Origin: an uncultured Granulosicoccaceae bacterium
GTDB lineage: Bacteria > Pseudomonadota > Gammaproteobacteria > Granulosicoccales > Granulosicoccaceae
Length of the DNA: 64,000 nt
Direction: 5' to 3'
Assembly (NCBI GenBank): GCA_938041955.1
Contig: CALISD010000118.1
Location: 1 to 64,000 of the forward strand
Shown here: positions 8,379 through 18,825 of the stretch, in pieces
How the letters are laid out: every line of letters begins with the position of its first letter
Position numbering within the stretch: position 1 is the first letter of the stretch
The notes under the pieces: model-generated
Told to the model about the DNA's origin: nothing
What the model saw: the letters and a program-made list of their open reading frames with translations, nothing else
Databases searched by the model: none
Made by a program: the position numbers and the translations under genes

Positions 8379-9995
8379 CTACGTTTTCAACAAATAGCGT
8401 TGTATTTTGCCAGTGGCTGTTTTTGGCAAGCCTTCACAAAAAACAATCGATCTGGGGTATTTGTAAGGCGCAATAGTCGCTTTTACATGATCTTTAAGTT
8501 GCAAGGCGGTGCTGTCGGATTCCTCAATGCCATCCTTCACTACAACATGTGCTTGAACAATGGTTCCACGTCCTACATCAGAAGCCGCGACCACGGCGCA
8601 TTCCGCTACTGACGGGTGCGCCAGTAACGCTGCTTCGACCTCAGGCCCAGCTATGTTATAGCCGCCGGAAATGATCATGTCGTCGTTTCGCGCTGCAAAG
8701 TGCAGGTATCCGTCATCATCCATTGAGAAACTGTCACCGGTGATGTTCCAGCCGTCCAGCACATAGTTGGCTTGACGATCATCAGCCAGATATCGACATC
8801 CAGTTGGCCCTTTAACGGCCAGTCTGCCGACAGTACCATTGGGTACAGTTTTATTGTTTTCATCAATAACCTTTACTTCGTAACCCGTCACTGGGCGGCC
8901 GGTACAGGCAGGTGCATGGTCATCAAACCGGTTAGAGATAAAGATATGCAGCATTTCAGTCGCGCCGATTCCATCAAGCATTGGCTTACCGGTTTTGTCG
9001 ATCCAGTCTTTGTATACGGGTGCCGGCAGCGTTTCACCGGCAGAGACCGCGGCACGAAGACTGGATAAATCAGCACCATCATCCATAGCTGCCAACATGA
9101 ATCGATACGCCGTTGGAGCGGTGAAACATACCGTTGCATTGTACTTCTCAATGATTTCGATCATGTTCGGTGGGCTGGCTGTTTCCAATAGTGTTGCAGT
9201 TGCCCCGAAGCGCAGTGGAAATATTGCCAGGCCGCCTAATCCGAATGTGAATGCTAACGGAGGTGAACCGACAAAAATATCTTCTGGTGTAACTTCCAGT
9301 ACTTCCTTTGCGTAACCGTCAGCGATTATCAGTAAGTCACGATGGAAGTGCATAGTGGCTTTAGGCACACCGGTGGTACCAGAAGTAAACCCTAACAGCG
9401 CGACGTCATCACGGCCTGTTTGAACGGCGTCGTAGTGCACCGGTTTTTCAAGAGCCAGGCGATCCAGCTCTGATTCATGATTTTGACTTCCGTCAAAACT
9501 CATGATCTGACGCAATGTATTGCTGCTTTGTTTTACCTCTTCGATCTCACTTAGCATTCGGCTGTCGCATAAGGCATGGCTGACTTCGGCTATATCAACA
9601 ATCTGGGAGAGTTCTGTCGCGCGTAACATTGGCATGGTGTTGACCACCACGGCGCCCACCTTGGTGGCGGCAAGCCAACATGCCACCATCGCCGGTGTAT
9701 TTGCCGAGCGTACCAGCACGCGGTTGCCGGGCTTTACGTCAAAATCATCAACCAATACGTGAGCCAGACGATTTGTCCAGTCTGTTAACTCTTTATAGGT
9801 ACGGTGGCGCCCATTGCCAATCAATGCTGTGTGATCACCGAACCCTTTCTCAACCATTTTATCGGTGAGTTCAACGGCAACGTTTATATGATCCGGGTAG
9901 TCGAACCGGTCTAACAGAAATTCCGGCCAAAGAGATTCCGGGGGTAAGTTATTCCTTGAAAAAGTATCTGTATGTGCTGTTGGCCCGAGCATCAC
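8379..9995 (-). CDS. abmG: 2-aminobenzoate (anthranilate)-CoA ligase
   Basis: 538 residues, an AMP-forming acyl-CoA synthetase. The P-loop [14 protein letters not shown] lies near residue 200, the ATEMLH motif follows, and WNITGDSF plus the C-terminal [14 protein letters not shown] lysine motif are intact. The whole sequence looks like the 2-aminobenzoate-CoA ligase branch, supported by the partner monooxygenase/reductase in the same operon. It makes anthraniloyl-CoA from anthranilate, ATP and CoA in the cytosol. ATG at 9995 overlaps the dehydrogenase stop by 4 bp. Alternative aryl-CoA ligases are possible but less likely here. Confidence 0.85.
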   Translation of the reverse strand: MMLGPTAHTDTFSRNNLPPESLWPEFLLDRFDYPDHINVAVELTDKMVEKGFGDHTALIGNGRHRTYKELTDWTNRLAHVLVDDFDVKPGNRVLVRSANTPAMVACWLAATKVGAVVVNTMPMLRATELSQIVDIAEVSHALCDSRMLSEIEEVKQSSNTLRQIMSFDGSQNHESELDRLALEKPVHYDAVQTGRDDVALLGFTSGTTGVPKATMHFHRDLLIIADGYAKEVLEVTPEDIFVGSPPLAFTFGLGGLAIFPLRFGATATLLETASPPNMIEIIEKYNATVCFTAPTAYRFMLAAMDDGADLSSLRAAVSAGETLPAPVYKDWIDKTGKPMLDGIGATEMLHIFISNRFDDHAPACTGRPVTGYEVKVIDENNKTVPNGTVGRLAVKGPTGCRYLADDRQANYVLDGWNITGDSFSMDDDGYLHFAARNDDMIISGGYNIAGPEVEAALLAHPSVAECAVVAASDVGRGTIVQAHVVVKDGIEESDSTALQLKDHVKATIAPYKYPRSIVFCEGLPKTATGKIQRYLLKT

Positions 9996-11161
9996 TTTCC
10001 CCCCTCATATGCTGTCAGAGTCTGGCGCGCAATGATAATTTTTTGAACGTCTGAGGCGCCTTCATATATTCTCAGTGCTCGAATTTCTCGATACAGCTTC
10101 TCAACGACCATACCCGTTCGAACCCCGTCACCTCCATGCAGCTGAACCGACTGGTCAATTATTTTTTGCGCCTGTTCTGTTGAAAACAGCTTCGCCATTG
10201 CCGCCTCTCTTGAAATGCGGGAAGCGCCGGTATCTTTCAGCCAGGCTGCTCTGTAAACAAGTAGTGCACTGGCATCAACGTTAAGCGCCATATCAGCGAT
10301 GTGCCCCTGTACCATTTGTAGCTCTGCCAGCTTGGTTCCCTGTATTTCCCGCACAGTGACTCTTTCCAGTGCTTCATCTAAAGCACGCCGTGCAAAACCG
10401 AGCGCTGCGGCGGCCACTGTCGGGCGGAAAATATCCAACACTGACATGGCAATTTTAAAACCAGCTCCTGCTTCACCCAGCAGCGCCGATGCAGGTACAC
10501 GACAATCGGTAAACTTAAGTGTTGCAAGTGGATGAGGGGCAATTGTTCCCAATCGCTCTACTACTTCGAATCCGGGTGTGTCTGCCGGTACGATGAAGGC
10601 AGAAAGACCGCGGGCTCCAGGCGCCTCGCCTGTTCTCGCAAATACTGTATAGACATTGGCAATACCGCCGTTTGATATCCATGTTTTTCCCCCATTGAGA
10701 ACATAACCATCACCCTCACGTGTTGCCGTCATTGTGGAGTTAGCGACATCAGAGCCGGACTGTGCTTCGGTTAAAGCAAAGGCTGATAGTGTTTGACCGG
10801 CACGCGTAGCAGGTAGCCATTCGGCTTGTTGCTCCGGTGTACCAAACAGTGAGATAGCGCCAGTGCCCAGGCCTTGCATAGCAAACGCAAAATCTGCCAG
10901 CCCGTCATGCCTTGCCAGAATCTCACGTATAAGACATAAACTGCGTACATCAAGAGTGCTAGTAGAATCAGAGGGATCAACCGCTGAATAATGACACCAG
11001 CCGCCGGCCCCGAGTGCTTTGACCAGCGATTGGCACACCGCATCGGTATCGCTGTGGTCAATATTTACCAGATGATTTACCGACCAGGTTTCAAGCTCTT
11101 CTGCTAGACGACGGTGCCGGTCGTCAAAAAACGGCCAGTCTACATAAGTTTTGTCTGACAT
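9992..11161 (-). CDS. Acyl-CoA dehydrogenase of the anthranilate operon
   Basis: 389 residues with the standard acyl-CoA dehydrogenase order: N-terminal helices, FAD/substrate strand ([19 protein letters not shown]), and the C-terminal helical domain ending in [18 protein letters not shown], which carries the catalytic Glu. It should oxidise a cyclic or ring-opened acyl-CoA from the dearomatised intermediate. The start follows the hydratase stop with no gap (TAAATG) and its stop overlaps the ligase start by 4 bp, so it is tightly coupled. The exact substrate is inferred from context. Confidence 0.88.
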   Translation of the reverse strand: MSDKTYVDWPFFDDRHRRLAEELETWSVNHLVNIDHSDTDAVCQSLVKALGAGGWCHYSAVDPSDSTSTLDVRSLCLIREILARHDGLADFAFAMQGLGTGAISLFGTPEQQAEWLPATRAGQTLSAFALTEAQSGSDVANSTMTATREGDGYVLNGGKTWISNGGIANVYTVFARTGEAPGARGLSAFIVPADTPGFEVVERLGTIAPHPLATLKFTDCRVPASALLGEAGAGFKIAMSVLDIFRPTVAAAALGFARRALDEALERVTVREIQGTKLAELQMVQGHIADMALNVDASALLVYRAAWLKDTGASRISREAAMAKLFSTEQAQKIIDQSVQLHGGDGVRTGMVVEKLYREIRALRIYEGASDVQKIIIARQTLTAYEGGK

Positions 11162-11971
11162 TTAATTGCCCTCAAAAACAGGTCTTTCTTTTTTAGTAAA
11201 CGCTACGAACGCTCGTTTGAAATCTTCTGTTTGCATGCACAGTGCCTGCGTTTGTGCCTCGGCTTCAATGGCCTGTTCTATAGACATAGACCACTCTTGC
11301 TGCAACATCGTTTTAGTCATCATGTGGGCAAAGTTCGGCCCTGCTGCGATGCTGGTAGCCAATGCCATAGCTTCCTCTTCGAGCGCTGTAGCTGCAACAA
11401 TACGATTATAAAACCCCCACCGCTCGCCTTCATCTGCACTCATTGAACGGCCGGTATAGAATAACTCTGCTGCCCTTCCCTGGCCGATCAGGCGAGGCAA
11501 TATGGCACAGGCTCCCATATCACATCCGGCCAACCCTACCCTCGCAAACAGAAACGCTGTTTTCGCTTCCGGCGTGGCAAGCCGTAAGTCTGATGCCATG
11601 GCGATGATTGCGCCCGCTCCGACACAAATACCGTCAACGGCCGCTATGACTGGTTTGCCACAATTAATAATGGCTTTGACGAGATCCCCTGTCATTCTGG
11701 TGAACTGCAGCAGTTCTTTCATCGACATATTGGTGAGTGGGCCAATGATGTCGTGCACATCACCACCGGAAGAAAAGTTACCCCCATTGGAGCCGAACAC
11801 AACAGCATCAACATTATCGCAATAGGCTAACTCTCTGAACCAATCGCGCAGCTCTGCATAGCTGTCAAACGTTAGCGGGTTTTTACGTTCGGGACGGTTA
11901 AGTGAAACCTGTGCAATACGATTAGTAATACTGCATTGAAAATGTGAAACATTAGTTCGGCAGCTGGTCAT
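11162..11971 (-). CDS. Enoyl-CoA hydratase/isomerase family protein
   Basis: 269 residues of the crotonase fold. The oxyanion-hole segments [17 protein letters not shown] and [43 protein letters not shown] are clear. In the aerobic 2-aminobenzoyl-CoA pathway, beta-oxidation-like enzymes act after ring reduction; this is a candidate for the hydration or ring-opening step. Its ATG overlaps the MarR stop (ATGA) and its stop abuts the dehydrogenase start. Another crotonase reaction such as a hydrolase cannot be excluded. Confidence 0.88.
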   Translation of the reverse strand: MTSCRTNVSHFQCSITNRIAQVSLNRPERKNPLTFDSYAELRDWFRELAYCDNVDAVVFGSNGGNFSSGGDVHDIIGPLTNMSMKELLQFTRMTGDLVKAIINCGKPVIAAVDGICVGAGAIIAMASDLRLATPEAKTAFLFARVGLAGCDMGACAILPRLIGQGRAAELFYTGRSMSADEGERWGFYNRIVAATALEEEAMALATSIAAGPNFAHMMTKTMLQQEWSMSIEQAIEAEAQTQALCMQTEDFKRAFVAFTKKERPVFEGN

Positions 11972-12450
11972 TGGTCTTCTTTCTCATCAGGGGCGGTTGA
12001 GATAACCTTGTCTGCAATCTCTATCATCATCTCAGCGTCATCTATGGATACAGCACTTAGCAGGGCGTCAACCCATTCTTCATGTTGTTTTGCCTGTAGC
12101 AGGAATTCTTTCTTACCGGTGGCGGTTAGTTTTACACGTAGCGCGCGCCTATCACCCGGTACGGCTACTCTGGTAACGCTTGTGTCGTTGACCAGTCTGT
12201 CTACAATGCCGGTAACATTTCCATTCGATACTTTTAGCACTGCAGACAATTCATTCATGCGCAAGCCTTTAGGAAAGCGATACAAAGCGGCCATCACATC
12301 AAAGCGAGGCAATGTTGACTCAAACTCAACGCGCAAATTTTCACGCAACTCACCCTCAATCTGGCGTGACATTTTCAGCAGCTTTAACCATAGGCGTAGT
12401 CGTGTTTTTGTCGCAGGCTCTATCGTTGGATTCTTTGCTGATTGGGTCAT
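11968..12450 (-). CDS. MarR-family regulator of the anthranilate operon
   Basis: 160 residues from ATG at 12450, which overlaps the SDR stop as ATGA and follows GGGGGAGA at good spacing; a longer frame to 12516 exists but runs inside the SDR gene and is less likely. The protein has the MarR layout: [70 protein letters not shown] (winged helix), and [17 protein letters not shown] (wing). It sits inside the catabolic operon between SDR and hydratase, so it is made with the enzymes. It likely represses the operon until an aryl-CoA appears, as for other MarR regulators of aromatic-CoA routes (inference). Confidence 0.9.
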   Translation of the reverse strand: MTQSAKNPTIEPATKTRLRLWLKLLKMSRQIEGELRENLRVEFESTLPRFDVMAALYRFPKGLRMNELSAVLKVSNGNVTGIVDRLVNDTSVTRVAVPGDRRALRVKLTATGKKEFLLQAKQHEEWVDALLSAVSIDDAEMMIEIADKVISTAPDEKEDQ

Positions 12451-13220
12451 AACTCTCCCCCGTTTACTGACACTGCCTGGCCGTTGATTGAATTGCTGCT
12501 GTTGTCCGCCAGCCACATGACAGTAGCGGCAACTTCCTCTGTAGTGATAAAGCGATTCATAGGATTGTTGGATTGTAGAATCCTTGCAGCGTCTTCTACA
12601 GTCTTGCCGGTGGTCGCAACGATATTGGCGATTGACTTTTCCAGCATAGGCGTATCAACAAAACCCGGGCAGACTGCATTGACCGTAATGCCGGTTCGAG
12701 CAAGCTCCAGGGCCAGGGCACGAGTCAGCCCGATAACCGCATGTTTTGCGGCGCAATAGCCTGCTACATACGGGTATCCTTTTAATCCGGCGCTTGACGC
12801 AATCGCCAACATACGCCCCCACTTATGCTCACGCATATCGGCAAGTGATGCATGCCAGAGGTTAAAAACCCCTAAAGCATTGACGTCTATCATTGAAGAA
12901 AAATCACCTGCCGACATTGATCCAAAGGGTTTGCTGATAGCACCGCCGGCATTTGCCACCGCTATTGCAACAGGGCCATGTATTTCGCGCGCCGCAGCTA
13001 ATGCAGATTTAACACTTTTTTCATCTGTGACATCACAGACAATCGGTGCCGCGCCTGTTGCAGATGCTACTGCTTGTAAATTGCTTTCACGGCGACCAAG
13101 AATAGTTAACGCTGCACCTCTTCTAGAAAATTGCGCTGCGATCTCGGCACCGACACCGCTACCGCCGCCGGAGATAACAACATGTTTGCCTATAACGCTT
13201 ACCTCAGGGAAGTCTTTCAT
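12447..13220 (-). CDS. SDR-family dehydrogenase (3-hydroxyacyl-CoA type)
   Basis: 257 residues, classical short-chain dehydrogenase: cofactor loop [12 protein letters not shown] near residue 17, NAG motif VANAGGA, catalytic Ser then YxxxK as [20 protein letters not shown], and the C-terminal [20 protein letters not shown] with GQAVSVNGG. It likely oxidises the hydroxyacyl-CoA produced in the beta-oxidation-like part of the anthranilate route. The ATG overlaps the stop of the monooxygenase/reductase gene by 4 bp and its own stop overlaps the MarR start. Confidence 0.88.
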   Translation of the reverse strand: MKDFPEVSVIGKHVVISGGGSGVGAEIAAQFSRRGAALTILGRRESNLQAVASATGAAPIVCDVTDEKSVKSALAAAREIHGPVAIAVANAGGAISKPFGSMSAGDFSSMIDVNALGVFNLWHASLADMREHKWGRMLAIASSAGLKGYPYVAGYCAAKHAVIGLTRALALELARTGITVNAVCPGFVDTPMLEKSIANIVATTGKTVEDAARILQSNNPMNRFITTEEVAATVMWLADNSSNSINGQAVSVNGGEL

Positions 13221-15508
13221 GATTCTGCTGCCATCTGCGCCGCGCGATCAGCTAACCGCCATGCCTGATCTTTACCTGCGTCGTACGGTAATGGCCATGA
13301 TTCATGTCTGTCACCCAGCTGCGTCGCAGCGTGCAAAGTCCAATACGGATCTGCAAGGTGCGGGCGGGCCAGGCACACCAGATCTGCACGCCCGGCCATT
13401 AATATTGAGTTCACGTGATCAGCTTCATAGATATTGCCAACCGCCATGGTAGAGATTCCCGCCTCGTTACGAATGCGATCAGAGAACGGCGTCTGGTACA
13501 TACGGCCATACACAGGTTTTGCATCAGTTGATGTTTGACCCGATGAGACGTCAATAATGTCACTACCGGCGGCATCAAACAGCTTGGCTATTTCAACCGC
13601 TTCTTCAGGCTTGACGCCATTGGCTGTCCAGTCGTTAGCGGAGATGCGAACCGACATCGGTCTATTTTTTGGCCACACCGCACGCATCGCTTCGAAGACC
13701 TCTAACGGGTAGCGCATACGATTAGCAAGCGATCCACCGTATTCATCAGTGCGTGTATTAGACAGAGGTGAGATAAACGATGAGATTAAATAGCCATGGG
13801 CAGCATGAAGCTCAATCATGTCAAAGCCTGCGCGCTCTGCCATGTTAACGGCATCAACGAATTGCTTTTTTACAGCATCCATATCATCCCGGTTCATCTC
13901 TCTCGGGGTAGCGTTTTCATCTGACCATGCAATAGCAGAGGCAGAAATCAACTCCCAGTTGTCGGAGGTTAACGGTTGATCCATACCTTCCCATCCAATA
14001 CGGGTTGAACCTTTTCGACCTGAGTGCCCTATCTGGCAGCAGATCTTTGCCTGCGTCTCCCGATGCACGAATTCACACAGTCGCCGCCATGCGGCTTCGT
14101 GCTCTGGTTCATAAAGGCCGGGGCATCCTGGTGTTATTCGACCGGTGGGAGATACACATGTCATCTCTGTATACAGCAGGCCACAACCCCCTTTAGCACG
14201 CTCACCATAATGGACTAAGTGCCAGTCTGTCGGGCAACCATCAACGGCTTTATACTGAGCCATTGGAGATACGACGATACGATTCTTAAGTTGTAATTCA
14301 CGTAGCTTAAACGGTGCGAACATTGGCGCGCGCACCGGGCTATCCGAACTGACACCCGCCTGTTCCTGAAACCATTTTTCGGCGCTCTCTAGCCACTTGG
14401 GATCTCGCAGGCGAAGGTTCTCATGACTGATTCGTTGAGAGCGAGTGAGTAGCGAGTAGTTGAGTTGAATCGGATCAAGATGTAAGTAGCGTTCAACATC
14501 TTCAAACCATTCAACTGAATTTCGTGCAGCTGACTGCAGGCGCAACACTTCAAGTCGGCGTGCCTCTTCATACTTTGCAAAGGCACTTGGCAGATCAGGT
14601 TCGTCAGATAAGTGCTGTGCCAGTGCGGCCCCGCTTTCCAGGGCGAGCTTGGTGCCGGAGCCTATTGAAAAATGAGCAGTTGCTGATGCATCTCCTAATA
14701 AAACCATATTCTTATGGCTCCATTTTTCACACAGCACACGTGGGAATTGTATCCATGCGGAGCCGCGAATATGATTCGCGTTGGTCATTAGCGAATGACC
14801 ATCAAGATGTTCTTTAAAGATTTCTTCACAGATAGCAATGCTTTGCTGCTGATCTAACTTACCAAATTTAAAAGCATCGAATGTTTCCTGTGAGCACTCC
14901 ACTATGAAAGTGGCCGTATCTTCATCGAATTGATAGGCGTGTGCCCACACCCAGCCCTTATCTGTTTGTTCAAAAATGAAGGTAAAGGCGTCATCAAATT
15001 TTTGTTTCGTACCCAACCAGACAAATTGACACAGCAGGTTTTCGACATTGGGTTTGAATATTTCATCGAACTCGTTGCGGGTTTTAGAATTCAACCCGTC
15101 ACTTGCAACCACTACATCGTATTCATCGGCGTAACTTGAGGCGCTGCCTATCTCTGTTTCAAAATGCATGTCGACGCCAAGTTCGAGCGCACGTGCCTGC
15201 AAAAGAATGAGTAACTGACGGCGGCTGATTCCACAAAAGCCGTGCCCGGTAGAGAGCATTTTCCGGCCTTTATGATGTACCGCAATATCGTCCCAGTACG
15301 CGAAGTGCTCTTTGATAGACGCCGCACTGACGGGATCGTTTAGCTTCAGGTTATCGAGGGTTTCATCAGAAAGCACCACTCCCCAGCCGAACGTATCATC
15401 AGCCTTATTCCTTTCAAGAACGACGACATTAGCGTCGGGTTGCCGAAGCTTTAAAGAAATGGCGAAGTACAGCCCTGCCGGGCCTCCACCTAAACAAGCA
15501 ATACGCAT
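13217..15508 (-). CDS. abmA: 2-aminobenzoyl-CoA monooxygenase/reductase (two-domain flavoenzyme)
   Basis: 763 residues. Residues 1-380 are a FAD hydroxylase: [18 protein letters not shown] at the N-terminus, [20 protein letters not shown], and [23 protein letters not shown]. Residues about 395-750 are an old-yellow-enzyme domain: [41 protein letters not shown], and [10 protein letters not shown]. This fusion is characteristic of 2-aminobenzoyl-CoA monooxygenase/reductase and salicylyl-CoA 5-hydroxylase fusions; with the CoA ligase in the operon, anthraniloyl-CoA is the likely substrate. It hydroxylates and then reduces (dearomatises) the ring. It is the first gene of the operon, with the promoter in the gap above 15508. 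Confidence 0.9.
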   Translation of the reverse strand: MRIACLGGGPAGLYFAISLKLRQPDANVVVLERNKADDTFGWGVVLSDETLDNLKLNDPVSAASIKEHFAYWDDIAVHHKGRKMLSTGHGFCGISRRQLLILLQARALELGVDMHFETEIGSASSYADEYDVVVASDGLNSKTRNEFDEIFKPNVENLLCQFVWLGTKQKFDDAFTFIFEQTDKGWVWAHAYQFDEDTATFIVECSQETFDAFKFGKLDQQQSIAICEEIFKEHLDGHSLMTNANHIRGSAWIQFPRVLCEKWSHKNMVLLGDASATAHFSIGSGTKLALESGAALAQHLSDEPDLPSAFAKYEEARRLEVLRLQSAARNSVEWFEDVERYLHLDPIQLNYSLLTRSQRISHENLRLRDPKWLESAEKWFQEQAGVSSDSPVRAPMFAPFKLRELQLKNRIVVSPMAQYKAVDGCPTDWHLVHYGERAKGGCGLLYTEMTCVSPTGRITPGCPGLYEPEHEAAWRRLCEFVHRETQAKICCQIGHSGRKGSTRIGWEGMDQPLTSDNWELISASAIAWSDENATPREMNRDDMDAVKKQFVDAVNMAERAGFDMIELHAAHGYLISSFISPLSNTRTDEYGGSLANRMRYPLEVFEAMRAVWPKNRPMSVRISANDWTANGVKPEEAVEIAKLFDAAGSDIIDVSSGQTSTDAKPVYGRMYQTPFSDRIRNEAGISTMAVGNIYEADHVNSILMAGRADLVCLARPHLADPYWTLHAATQLGDRHESWPLPYDAGKDQAWRLADRAAQMAAES

Positions 15509-15550
15509 TTACGGTTCATCCAATGACGTTGTGAGCTGCTCTTGTGATCA

Positions 15551-15572
15551 GTATATGATTCGAACACATACG
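15551..15572. promoter_or_regulatory. Imperfect palindrome upstream of the anthranilate operon, candidate MarR operator
   Basis: GTATATGATTCGAACACATA lies about 45 bp upstream of the first operon start. It is centred on TTCGAA with arms GTATATGA and CACATAC that pair after a one-base slip. Location and symmetry fit a MarR binding site covering the promoter. The assignment is by position only. Confidence 0.35.
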
Positions 15573-15657
15573 TTACAAGCTTAAATTATTTATATTTAAA
15601 CTATAAGTTTCATGGCCGCACAAAGGCTGTCCGGAAGCAGATTGCAGATAGCAGATC

Positions 15658-16316
15658 TGGATCGATTTCAGGTATCCCGCTGCGTGGCAGGGATCTGCGT
15701 TAACGCGGTTGATGTTGTTGGACGAGCGGTTCTGTCCTTGCTCACGCGGCGGGTTGCCTTGATCTTCTGTGTCTGAAGATTCTGTTTTCATTCCGGCTTC
15801 TGTGGCAGTACGAAACAGATGCAGACCTGGATCGATTACAGGTAGCCCGCTGCGTGAGCAAGGATCAGCGTTTACGCTGGTGATGCTGTTGGACGAGCGG
15901 TTCTGGCCTTGCTCACGCGGCGGGTTGCCTTGTTCTTCTGTGTCTGAAGATTCTGTTTTCATTCCGGCTTCTGTGGTCGCGCGAAACATGGCAGGAAATA
16001 TATAGTAGTTCTAGATCGATTACAGGTAGCCCGCTGCCTGAGCAAGGATCAGCGTTTACGCTGGTGATGCGGTTGGACGAGTGGTTCTGGCCTTGCTCAC
16101 GCGGCGGGTTGCTTTGATCTTCTATGGCTGATGATTCTGTTTTCATACCGGTTGTTTGGGGGAAACAATGGCGGATCTGGATCGATTTCTGGTGGCCCGC
16201 TACGTGGGCATAGATCTAATAAAAATGGTGATTCTAGCTCAGGCGCAACTCAGGTTCAGTTTGTACACCATCGACGAATCGCGGAACGGCTCGTCCAACC
16301 GCGTAAACGCAGAAAC
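15658..16316 (+). repeat. Tandem array A of a ~180-bp palindromic repeat (three full units and a decayed fourth)
   Basis: Cores lie at 15671-15759, 15841-15930 and 16025-16113; a fourth is only a left arm at 16191-16212 and a fragment near 16287-16312. Each core begins with CCCGCTGCGTGAGCAAGG or a close variant, has an inner small hairpin (CAGCG-TTTA-CGCTG), then ends with CCTTGCTCACGCGGCGGG, the near-perfect reverse complement of the start. Units are linked by about 90 bp containing TTCTGTTTTCATTCCGGCTT. Start-to-start spacing is 170-184 bp. The same family, inverted, lies at 17665 and 43367. Confidence 0.85.
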
Positions 16317-16466
16317 CTGGCCATGCGTTTGTTGAGATTCGGATCATCTGTGGCGCTAACAGGCATCAGTCACAAAGTACTGAAATGACCGTTGGGCATC
16401 GGTATGGATTATCGGTACGATGAGAAACCTGTATTCCGATTCAATTCCCTGATTAGCGACTCCCAT

Positions 16467-17564
16467 ATGCAAGCAAAACCAACCTTGTGGCTGCGTGCTG
16501 AGCACAAACCAAAAGAAGCACGTACCGCTGTGACGCCCACCGCTGCCAAAGCGCTTATTGCTGCGGGATATAACGTGGTGTTTGAAGCGTCAAATCAACG
16601 TGCTTTCGCAGACAGTCTTTATGTTGATGCTGGTTGCACGCTCGCTGAAGAACACAGCTGGCAACAGGCACCGGACGACGCGATTATAATAGGATTGAAG
16701 GAACTATCAGCATCGCTCGGGCCTTTTCGCCATCGTCATATCCATTTTGCCCATGTTTATAAGGGGCAGTCGGGCTGGCAAACGTTTTTGAATCAGTTCA
16801 ACAATGGTGCGGGTACTTTATATGATCTTGAATACCTTGTTGATGAAGATGGTCGTCGTATTGCGGCATTTGGTTATTGGGCCGGTTATGTAGGTGCGGC
16901 AATCGCGTTATTACAATGGAGCGCTCAACAAAATCAACATCTGTTGGGTTCGCTAATGCCGTGGAATAGTCGTGAACAACTATTAGCCGATGTTCAAACA
17001 GCAATCAAAGCATGTGGTTTAAGTCCCGCTGTGATGGTGATCGGTGCGAAAGGTCGTAGCGGCGGTGGAGCCGTGGAACTCTGTCAGGCCTGTGGCCTGA
17101 AGGTGACACAATGGGATCAGAATGAAACCAAAAATGGTGGGCCTTTTGATGAGATGTTACAGCATCACTTGATGATCAATTGTGTGTTCCTGAGCAAGCC
17201 TGTACCACCATTTACCACGATGCCTCATTTGCAGAAGCCCGGACGTCTGCTGAGTGTTATCAGCGATGTCAGCTGTGACCCGTTCAGCGACGCCAATCCG
17301 CTTCCAATTTACAATGACTGCACCTCAATGGATGAGCCGAGTATGCGTATTATTGAAAGCTCTGCTGATCAGCTACAACCACTTGACCTGATATCAATAG
17401 ATCATTTGCCTTCTTTGTTACCGGTAGAGAGCAGTGAAGAGTTTGCCAATGCACTCATGCCGTATCTGTTGTCCATCGACCAGATAGATACAGGAGTCTG
17501 GCAAAGAGCTGCGGATGTTTTTAACAGAAAAAGTGCTGAAGCACAAAGCGAAGTAGGTGATTAA
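16467..17564 (+). CDS. Saccharopine dehydrogenase (NAD+, L-lysine-forming), LYS1-like
   Basis: 365 residues from ATG at 16467; a longer in-frame start (16404, or TTG at 16392) exists but homologous proteins begin with a strand like TLWLRAEHKPKEARTAVTP, which starts four residues into the chosen start. Other LYS1 segments are IIIGLKEL, HFAHVYKGQSGWQ, AAFGYWAGYVGAAIAL, the Rossmann-like VMVIGAKGRSGGGAVEL, NGGPFDE, NCVFLSKPVPPFT and LISIDHLPSLLP. The enzyme interconverts saccharopine with lysine plus 2-oxoglutarate; in a bacterium a catabolic or osmoadaptive lysine role is likelier than fungal-style biosynthesis. No partner reductase gene is adjacent. The gene is isolated between oppositely oriented palindromic repeats, which may mark a mobile or rearranged segment. 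Confidence 0.87.
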   Translation: MQAKPTLWLRAEHKPKEARTAVTPTAAKALIAAGYNVVFEASNQRAFADSLYVDAGCTLAEEHSWQQAPDDAIIIGLKELSASLGPFRHRHIHFAHVYKGQSGWQTFLNQFNNGAGTLYDLEYLVDEDGRRIAAFGYWAGYVGAAIALLQWSAQQNQHLLGSLMPWNSREQLLADVQTAIKACGLSPAVMVIGAKGRSGGGAVELCQACGLKVTQWDQNETKNGGPFDEMLQHHLMINCVFLSKPVPPFTTMPHLQKPGRLLSVISDVSCDPFSDANPLPIYNDCTSMDEPSMRIIESSADQLQPLDLISIDHLPSLLPVESSEEFANALMPYLLSIDQIDTGVWQRAADVFNRKSAEAQSEVGD

Positions 17565-17664
17565 GAAACGTAAGCAATAGAAGATCAAGGCCATCTGCTT
17601 CCAGCCTTGTTTCGGACGACCACAGAAGCCGGAACGGAAGCAGAATCATAGCCGTATAAGATCA

Positions 17665-17753
17665 AGGCAACCCGCCGCGTGAGCAAGGCCGCAAACGCTC
17701 GTTCAACAGATCACAGCGTTAACGCTGATCCTTGCTTACGCGGCGGGCTACCT
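17665..17753 (-). repeat. Palindromic repeat B (inverted copy of the array A unit)
   Basis: The sequence GGCAACCCGCCGCGTGAGCA through CAGCGTTAACGCTGATCC to TTACGCGGCGGGCTACC is the array A unit in the opposite orientation. The flanking linker, including GCCGGAACGGAAGCAGAATC just upstream (about 17629-17648), is also the reverse complement of the array A linker, so a whole unit is present. It begins 100 bp after the saccharopine dehydrogenase stop. A decayed second copy lies at about 17820-17902. Confidence 0.8.
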
Positions 17754-17819
17754 GAGATCGATCAACATCTGCCTTCGCCTACTTGCTATGCGTCGAGCAG
17801 TCACAGAACTTAGCAAAGC

Positions 17820-17902
17820 AAACAGACTCATCGGAAACACTCGTCCAACTGATCACAACATGACCGCTGATCCTGGCTTATACAGCGGGCTGTTTCTGAG
17901 CG
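17820..17902 (-). repeat. Decayed copy of the palindromic repeat
   Basis: ACTCGTCCAACTGATCACAA followed by GCTGATCCTGGCTTATACAG and CGGGCT keeps the order of the repeat's right half but with many changes. It follows copy B at roughly the array period. Confidence 0.5.
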
Positions 17903-18006
17903 ATACACGTCGCCTTTAGATTCTTAACATGTTTCGTGTGGCCAAAATAAATTGAAAAGAAGGAGAATCGTCACTGTCTCAATTAGAAGCTTCTAGAAGC
18001 TTGCGG

Positions 18007-18825
18007 CTACTTGCTACTACTAACAATCGTCGCCGGCGGAATCAAGCTTTCGGAAAAACCTACAATCCGCTGCTTCCAATAACCACCGGGCGGATACTCT
18101 TGACCTCTACTGGTGTATTTGGCTGGCCAATCCCACCAGTGCGTCGTGATGTTATTGTCTTTCCCTGCCCGCTCACCATGATACATTTTCCACTCAACTA
18201 CGTTCCCGTCTAAATCCTTTTTAACCGAATATATTGTGGCCATGTGTCCTATCATGCCAGTGGATTCGTTGTACAAGGCTTTCTTGCCGTTTGCAGCGAG
18301 GGGTTTCTTAAATGAAAACCACAGCACAGACCCGGGCTTGATTCTGTTGCGCACTTCTTGCAGATTTGCAGGTGCGTCAGAGATGTCAGTTGCATCATAA
18401 TAAACAGGTACAAACATTCCTTTCTGGTCGTACCATTTGGCGATGCCTCTGGTGGTTCTGGCCTCGGCCTTGCCGGGTCTTTTATTATTCCCACCAACCA
18501 TGTATTCACTGACTCCCGGGGGCGCTACCAGTTGAACGTTCGGGCAAACAGAAGCAATACGACTGGATAAACGTAGAAAGTTTCCACTACAGTCACGCCA
18601 TTCATCACGCGGGCTTTGCGCGTAGGTGATTTTTTGCGATTTCATCCAATCGATCGCAGAACCAATATCACACTCCTCCGACGATGAAACCGGATTTACC
18701 GGGTCTCTGTTGCTGATCGGAATCGGAGTCGGCAATGGTGTCGGTGGAGCCATGGGAATTGAAGATGAACAGGATGAAACAAGTATAACGAGCAAGCTAT
18801 GTATCGAAAATGATTTTAACGTCAT
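18007..18825 (-). CDS. Putative lipoprotein with NlpC/P60-like cysteine peptidase fold
   Basis: 272 residues. The N-terminus is a lipoprotein signal: hydrophobic stretch and lipobox VSSC at about residues 16-19, then a Pro/Ser-rich linker. The body has a Cys in WRDCSGNFLRLSSRIASVCP, a later TGMIGHMATIYSV with a His, and KMYHGER near the C-terminus; DCSG followed by GH is the arrangement of NlpC/P60 and CHAP cysteine peptidases. It may trim peptidoglycan peptides or another amide from the outer-membrane side. GGGAAAA before ATG at 18825 supports the start. It stands alone downstream of repeat copies. Peptidase activity is inference from the short motif pair. Confidence 0.6.
   Translation of the reverse strand: MTLKSFSIHSLLVILVSSCSSSIPMAPPTPLPTPIPISNRDPVNPVSSSEECDIGSAIDWMKSQKITYAQSPRDEWRDCSGNFLRLSSRIASVCPNVQLVAPPGVSEYMVGGNNKRPGKAEARTTRGIAKWYDQKGMFVPVYYDATDISDAPANLQEVRNRIKPGSVLWFSFKKPLAANGKKALYNESTGMIGHMATIYSVKKDLDGNVVEWKMYHGERAGKDNNITTHWWDWPAKYTSRGQEYPPGGYWKQRIVGFSESLIPPATIVSSSK

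Noticed and set aside
12880-13452. A 190-codon plus-strand frame
   Set aside because: It is antisense to the SDR and monooxygenase genes, which are well supported.
15573-15989. A 138-codon open frame and a partner at 15913-16146, with repeated peptides
   Set aside because: They are translations of the palindromic repeat array on the other strand; the peptide repeats simply follow the DNA repeat, there is no start context and the frame breaks in array C.
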